This document shows, piece after piece, positions 25,401 through 25,991 of a stretch of DNA of 25,991 nucleotides. This stretch comes from a virus. The notes beneath the pieces are model-generated. The model searched no databases and was not told the DNA's origin. It saw only the letters and a program-made list of their open reading frames with translations. Position numbers and translations under genes: made by a program. The DNA lies in the IMG/VR virus record IMGVR_UViG_3300047476_001939, positions 1-25,991 of that record; one strand, given 5' to 3'. The stretch's first letter is position 1. Each line of letters begins with the position of its first letter.

Positions 25401-25991
25401 TTCTCAAGTAATTTTAACGATCTGATTACGAATATTTTTGCTAGAACTAATCAATCTTCATATGCTCAATTTTCTTTTGCAGATCTTTGGACATTTGGCA
25501 CTAGCGTAAAGCACGAAACAGGAAACGGATTTACAAATTCTGGAACCGCAATCACTTCTATTATTGGCTCATTGAAGTATGATGGCGATAATAGTAATTT
25601 GTATGATTGTCTTGAATATGCTCTTATTGGACAACAACCAGCTGCAATTTCAGAAATAGCAGACACAACTTTGATTTCAACTTACAAGGATTACTTGTCA
25701 GATGAAAACTTGATAAGACTTGATTTACTCAAGACAAGATACAAGAATGAAAGCAATAAGCAGTTAAATCTAGTTCCAAAAACAGGAAGCTCTACAGGTT
25801 CAACTCTTACATTTTCTACTGATGGAACAAACACTTTCACCTGGAATACAACAGACTATCCATATGCAGAAGTTGTCAAAAATGGCACTACTTTGCTTTC
25901 AGGATTTACTGTAATACCTTCAACAGGCAAAGTATCTTTCACTTCGTCAATTGGTAGCACAGATCAAGTTGTTGTATATTTGAGACAAGAT
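19485..25991 (+). CDS. Giant multi-propeller tail fibre with vWA-like domain, 3' end outside the window
   Basis: The frame stays open from the ATG at 19485 to the last base (2169 codons). The N-terminus (IWYPGFDYENMLTAE, PGVINGWDVSKL) looks like a fibre attachment domain. Residues 92-193 are phage-tail module D. About 196-555 match the base module of the gene at 2076 (KHKHLGEINTAEKIDL; NSISTGKISINNLKI). A propeller runs from about 600 to 1065; module E (868-968) interrupts it. A second propeller (about 1396-1735) includes Asp-box motifs (S1670-FDEGNTF; T1719-LDDGDCW) of the BNR/sialidase-like type. A jelly-roll region follows (about 1755-1915), then a vWA-like segment with D1962-NSAS. The last visible part is a fibre repeat (FTWNTTDYPYAEV). 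No sialidase active site was recognised. The receptor-binding role is inferred. Confidence 0.72.
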   Translation, partial: MANRTSIYKFLYSQFGDIWYPGFDYENMLTAETNFSGVYSFFGPGVINGWDVSKLVDSRADQILLIDGYNSSTTSEYGQKLTLLNLDYTVSCRVATTTNITLSNTQTIDGVSVVSGDIVLVKDQSTAANNGIYTVASGSWTRHSALDSSSDYSNNFVVYVSSGTANEKTLWLGAVSSTNFTLGSTNLYFQNAFQQCIKVSTGNGIIDKYAAKTEKPQYFRQTVNNTFYAWAESGISTLSDEICNITCPALPDSKYNTYSNAVYLATIIYKADTTYTDFSVVSEIIYEERRNQINETAGEFQRQLQLSYLKHKHLGEINTAEKIDLGNFLVLYGSTTDGSLSYSNTSIFVLRNSDGSLFNDTISSYGTPIVKLDGITLPSTDYSISESSSPYKIYLTQGINSTSKLEVYLPYATDQTLVAVDANQALLSSSLTLNSYIKLSDGTIYQYTDASGITTDKYTLFSWTDFQYDTAEVYLSDVLIDPVHYTVNPYSGCILLKSSTPNYNQFTFSDLKVIVKVRKAEIKNSLSNDFIKNLSANSISTGKISINNLKINHYSENRYKEALTFTPDKYLVTGIGKSYLYPQNTNSAIQYNDNISAFYKSANIITSLNLIYAASSRGLFTFNLGSNTAQSSNWQNDYGKIISLEDNIIYPTNENYFKNVYAFTSLGKVYYNNTNNLWNELKLPTDSSGIAKTLSAFKISSDKTADGSYQIYQYGLTSDKVYYSIIPDNTAYQNWSWSEVSSFYNSSGTAITNIYNLSGIQEVSTQKTTYVENAPDDITVQRALYVGAIGTSTRGLYYGDFSQLSQILNEPVKGIYWIKDGTYKNNIIWWNDYQAFITHTAKYYEDATGKYWSLPFSQSATSFSNALCATTEDISLSGTQIIDGVSVSAGNIVLVKNQTTKPENGIYIASSGSWTRSTELDVNAEFINWKTVYVSSGTINGDSSWYLVVEDAFDFGTSDVVWEVQRLKIYQNSTPSGAGSSSVINCVTQRNSSTFPSDYFIGHSNGIARVQETSLGTSIAYSELFWEPVYQGAVNSLYSFDDGSNFGKLYAGTSNGIFLSTELLWQDVNISSTVSLDYRWKRPNDTFVENETEFAVFDKDYNQITNFTLNYPYQMVAIGSSYIPGNQLYYEKSFNTFTTNAWNDTGSDSTRLFTYINDEPSTIPFYSSASEGKITFTQSVLKKDIDNVKVSIVNDIPAITDVGTKPHSSTYVPLYKTKSPIALLAKANSNTDTKIYVNQRISDYSLVELKSGNKYDIAVVKSIDNTSFPTEITLSVARLTSTTTFGVGTEVYGIKNEIVSGLEDDLYLAISNQTYNLASENNSNIQELARKIKSLNSTIFDFSAPSISQTDTRGLKNTLLIDNFSSNASFDSLNSSYKNRTELVPTVNDFESDPIQVKGIIGLTKDGTGTRIITEKGVWKYTGYWELESTLDGAFDANYIAINPNLEIIVGASNGLWKFDTTWQKQTSSARQNAYLSGFWNGSVFEAFATSDGLSVKLGSTTFLSDFLKLTSNNINGLFKGIYIKNSAGTVSEFESLHAAGDDGYYVMGNDTQYSTFSSFLVPRKMFSAGNPEGVNKYYKSFQAYSVPSSTAKLEYANPLFILTNDGILKVRNWKYSYPEDLNSTDFIVESRYLRGLHCFSYAIDTEAAVGSTPGKSKIYIGTNDGVYRSFDEGNTFERSDYISTLPTCVYDLQVFSSTFNSITQNVLVACTNNGIWYTLDDGDCWYRTGENTSEGYSPVLFASKPSNDIRFIISDSGSVGYLAQTFTTSSTASTISKVSAFLSIREQDNIANSSYNDSLTNTTLTAYVYSVDTNSAPQTQLAASSPITSSSINVGGFTSFNLTSALDIPGTGSTTLALVIKETASSIPIFKWKKASTSNPFSGYGYTSSNAISWTGISTSYDFFFQAHYDNAYAPIEIIVPIGNYDNTEVNWDSGKGKGVISSDDGYLYLKPKFVISNVFDNSASMRMSSGFSSNFNDLITNIFARTNQSSYAQFSFADLWTFGTSVKHETGNGFTNSGTAITSIIGSLKYDGDNSNLYDCLEYALIGQQPAAISEIADTTLISTYKDYLSDENLIRLDLLKTRYKNESNKQLNLVPKTGSSTGSTLTFSTDGTNTFTWNTTDYPYAEVVKNGTTLLSGFTVIPSTGKVSFTSSIGSTDQVVVYLRQD
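19758..20063 (+). repeat. Phage-tail module copy D (protein-level repeat)
   Basis: Encodes CRVATTTNITLSNTQTIDGV, then IVLVKDQSTAANNGIYTVAS and GSWTRHSALD. It is the copy closest to the common phage form of this module. Confidence 0.85.
20865..21038 (+). repeat. Fibre repeat FxW...AEV...YTVxPxSG (copy 1)
   Basis: Encodes FSWTDFQYDTAEVYLSD, then HYTVNPYSGCILLKSS. It aligns with the unit at the right edge of the window (FTWNTTDYPYAEVVKNG, GFTVIPSTGKVSFTSS). A weaker relative may lie at about 20590-20725 (TPIVKLDGITLPSTDYSI). Confidence 0.6.
22086..22388 (+). repeat. Phage-tail module copy E (protein-level repeat)
   Basis: Encodes CATTEDISLSGTQIIDGVSV, then IVLVKNQTTKPENGIYIASS and GSWTRSTELD. 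It is inserted after a propeller blade that ends YWSLPFSQ, and is followed by further blades. Confidence 0.85.
25338..25638 (+). other. Candidate von Willebrand factor A domain (MIDAS motif)
   Basis: Encodes KFVISNVFDNSASM, where D1962, S1964 and S1966 give the D-x-S-x-S metal-binding (MIDAS) motif after a hydrophobic strand. A helix-like stretch and a strand (FADLWTFGTSV) follow, then SGTAITSIIGSL with the expected Thr (T2021), and LYDCLEYAL. The later T-D-G strand of classic vWA domains is not seen before the window ends, so the domain may be incomplete, split by an insertion, or unusual. Confidence 0.6.
25836..25991 (+). repeat. Fibre repeat FxW...AEV...FTVxPxTG (copy 2, reaches the window edge)
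   Basis: Encodes FTWNTTDYPYAEVVKNG, GFTVIPSTGKVSFTSS and DQVVVYLRQD. It follows the vWA-like segment after a short charged helix-prone stretch. Confidence 0.6.

Noticed and set aside
23798-25666. Minus-strand reading frames of 66-97 codons
   Set aside because: They lie opposite the giant fibre gene, have no ribosome binding sites or recognisable products, and are shadows. The same holds for the minus-strand frames near 1097, 9448, 11103, 11787, 18243 and 21564.
1-25991. Genome-wide reassignment of TAG to glutamine (code 15)
   Set aside because: Long genes of 988 to more than 2100 codons contain no in-frame TAG. Recoded phages usually place many such codons in late structural genes.
19485-25991. 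Sialidase or other enzyme call for the giant fibre
   Set aside because: Asp-box motifs alone do not show catalysis, and no arginine triad or other active site could be identified by eye.
1-25991. Diversity-generating retroelement, CRISPR array, tRNA or insertion sequence
   Set aside because: I saw no reverse transcriptase, template/variable repeat pair, regularly spaced direct repeats, tRNA-like fold or transposase. Virtually all bases are coding.

Overview
The window is a stretch of late structural genes from an AT-rich tailed bacteriophage or a prophage-like relative, most likely a large-genome one. Eight genes lie head to tail on the + strand with almost no spacing. No host gene, RNA gene, insertion sequence or CRISPR array is visible. 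Arginine is coded mostly by AGA, and the standard bacterial code fits every long gene. The host cannot be named from this sequence.

Layout. Gene 1 (already open at the left edge, to 1847) looks like the baseplate or tail-hub protein of the T4 gp27 / late control D type. Gene 2 (1849-2076) is a small unknown protein. Gene 3 (2076-5741) is a tail-fibre or adhesin protein with an attachment module near its N-terminus and an NHL-like propeller at its C-terminus. Gene 4 (5744-6709) is a small beta-rich protein sharing a short motif with gene 1. Then comes the only real intergenic gap (6710-6766), which can fold into a hairpin. Gene 5 (6767-11122, GTG start) carries beta-sandwich, phage-tail and Ig-like modules. 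Gene 6 (11122-14088) is a beta-propeller with a large insertion. Gene 7 (14088-19478) has four SwmB-like repeats, a seven-bladed propeller interrupted by a PA14 domain, a flexible N/T/Q linker and a C-terminal jelly-roll region. Gene 8 (19485 to beyond the right edge) is a giant protein of at least 2169 residues. It contains two propeller regions, two phage-tail modules and a candidate von Willebrand factor A (vWA) domain with a MIDAS motif.

How the genes fit together (inference). The hub at the left and the run of huge, modular, repeat-sharing beta proteins after it suggest a baseplate bearing a branched set of receptor-binding fibres. The same building blocks recur across neighbouring genes: the phage-tail 'VLVKDQ...NGIY' module five times in three genes, the 'HKHxG' attachment module in genes 3 and 8, and a C-terminal jelly-roll in genes 3 and 7. 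This points to module shuffling within one adhesin cluster. The most unusual points are the propellers interrupted at matching positions, the vWA domain in a phage fibre, and the fact that both TAG stop codons, and only these, separate genes that lie in the same reading frame.
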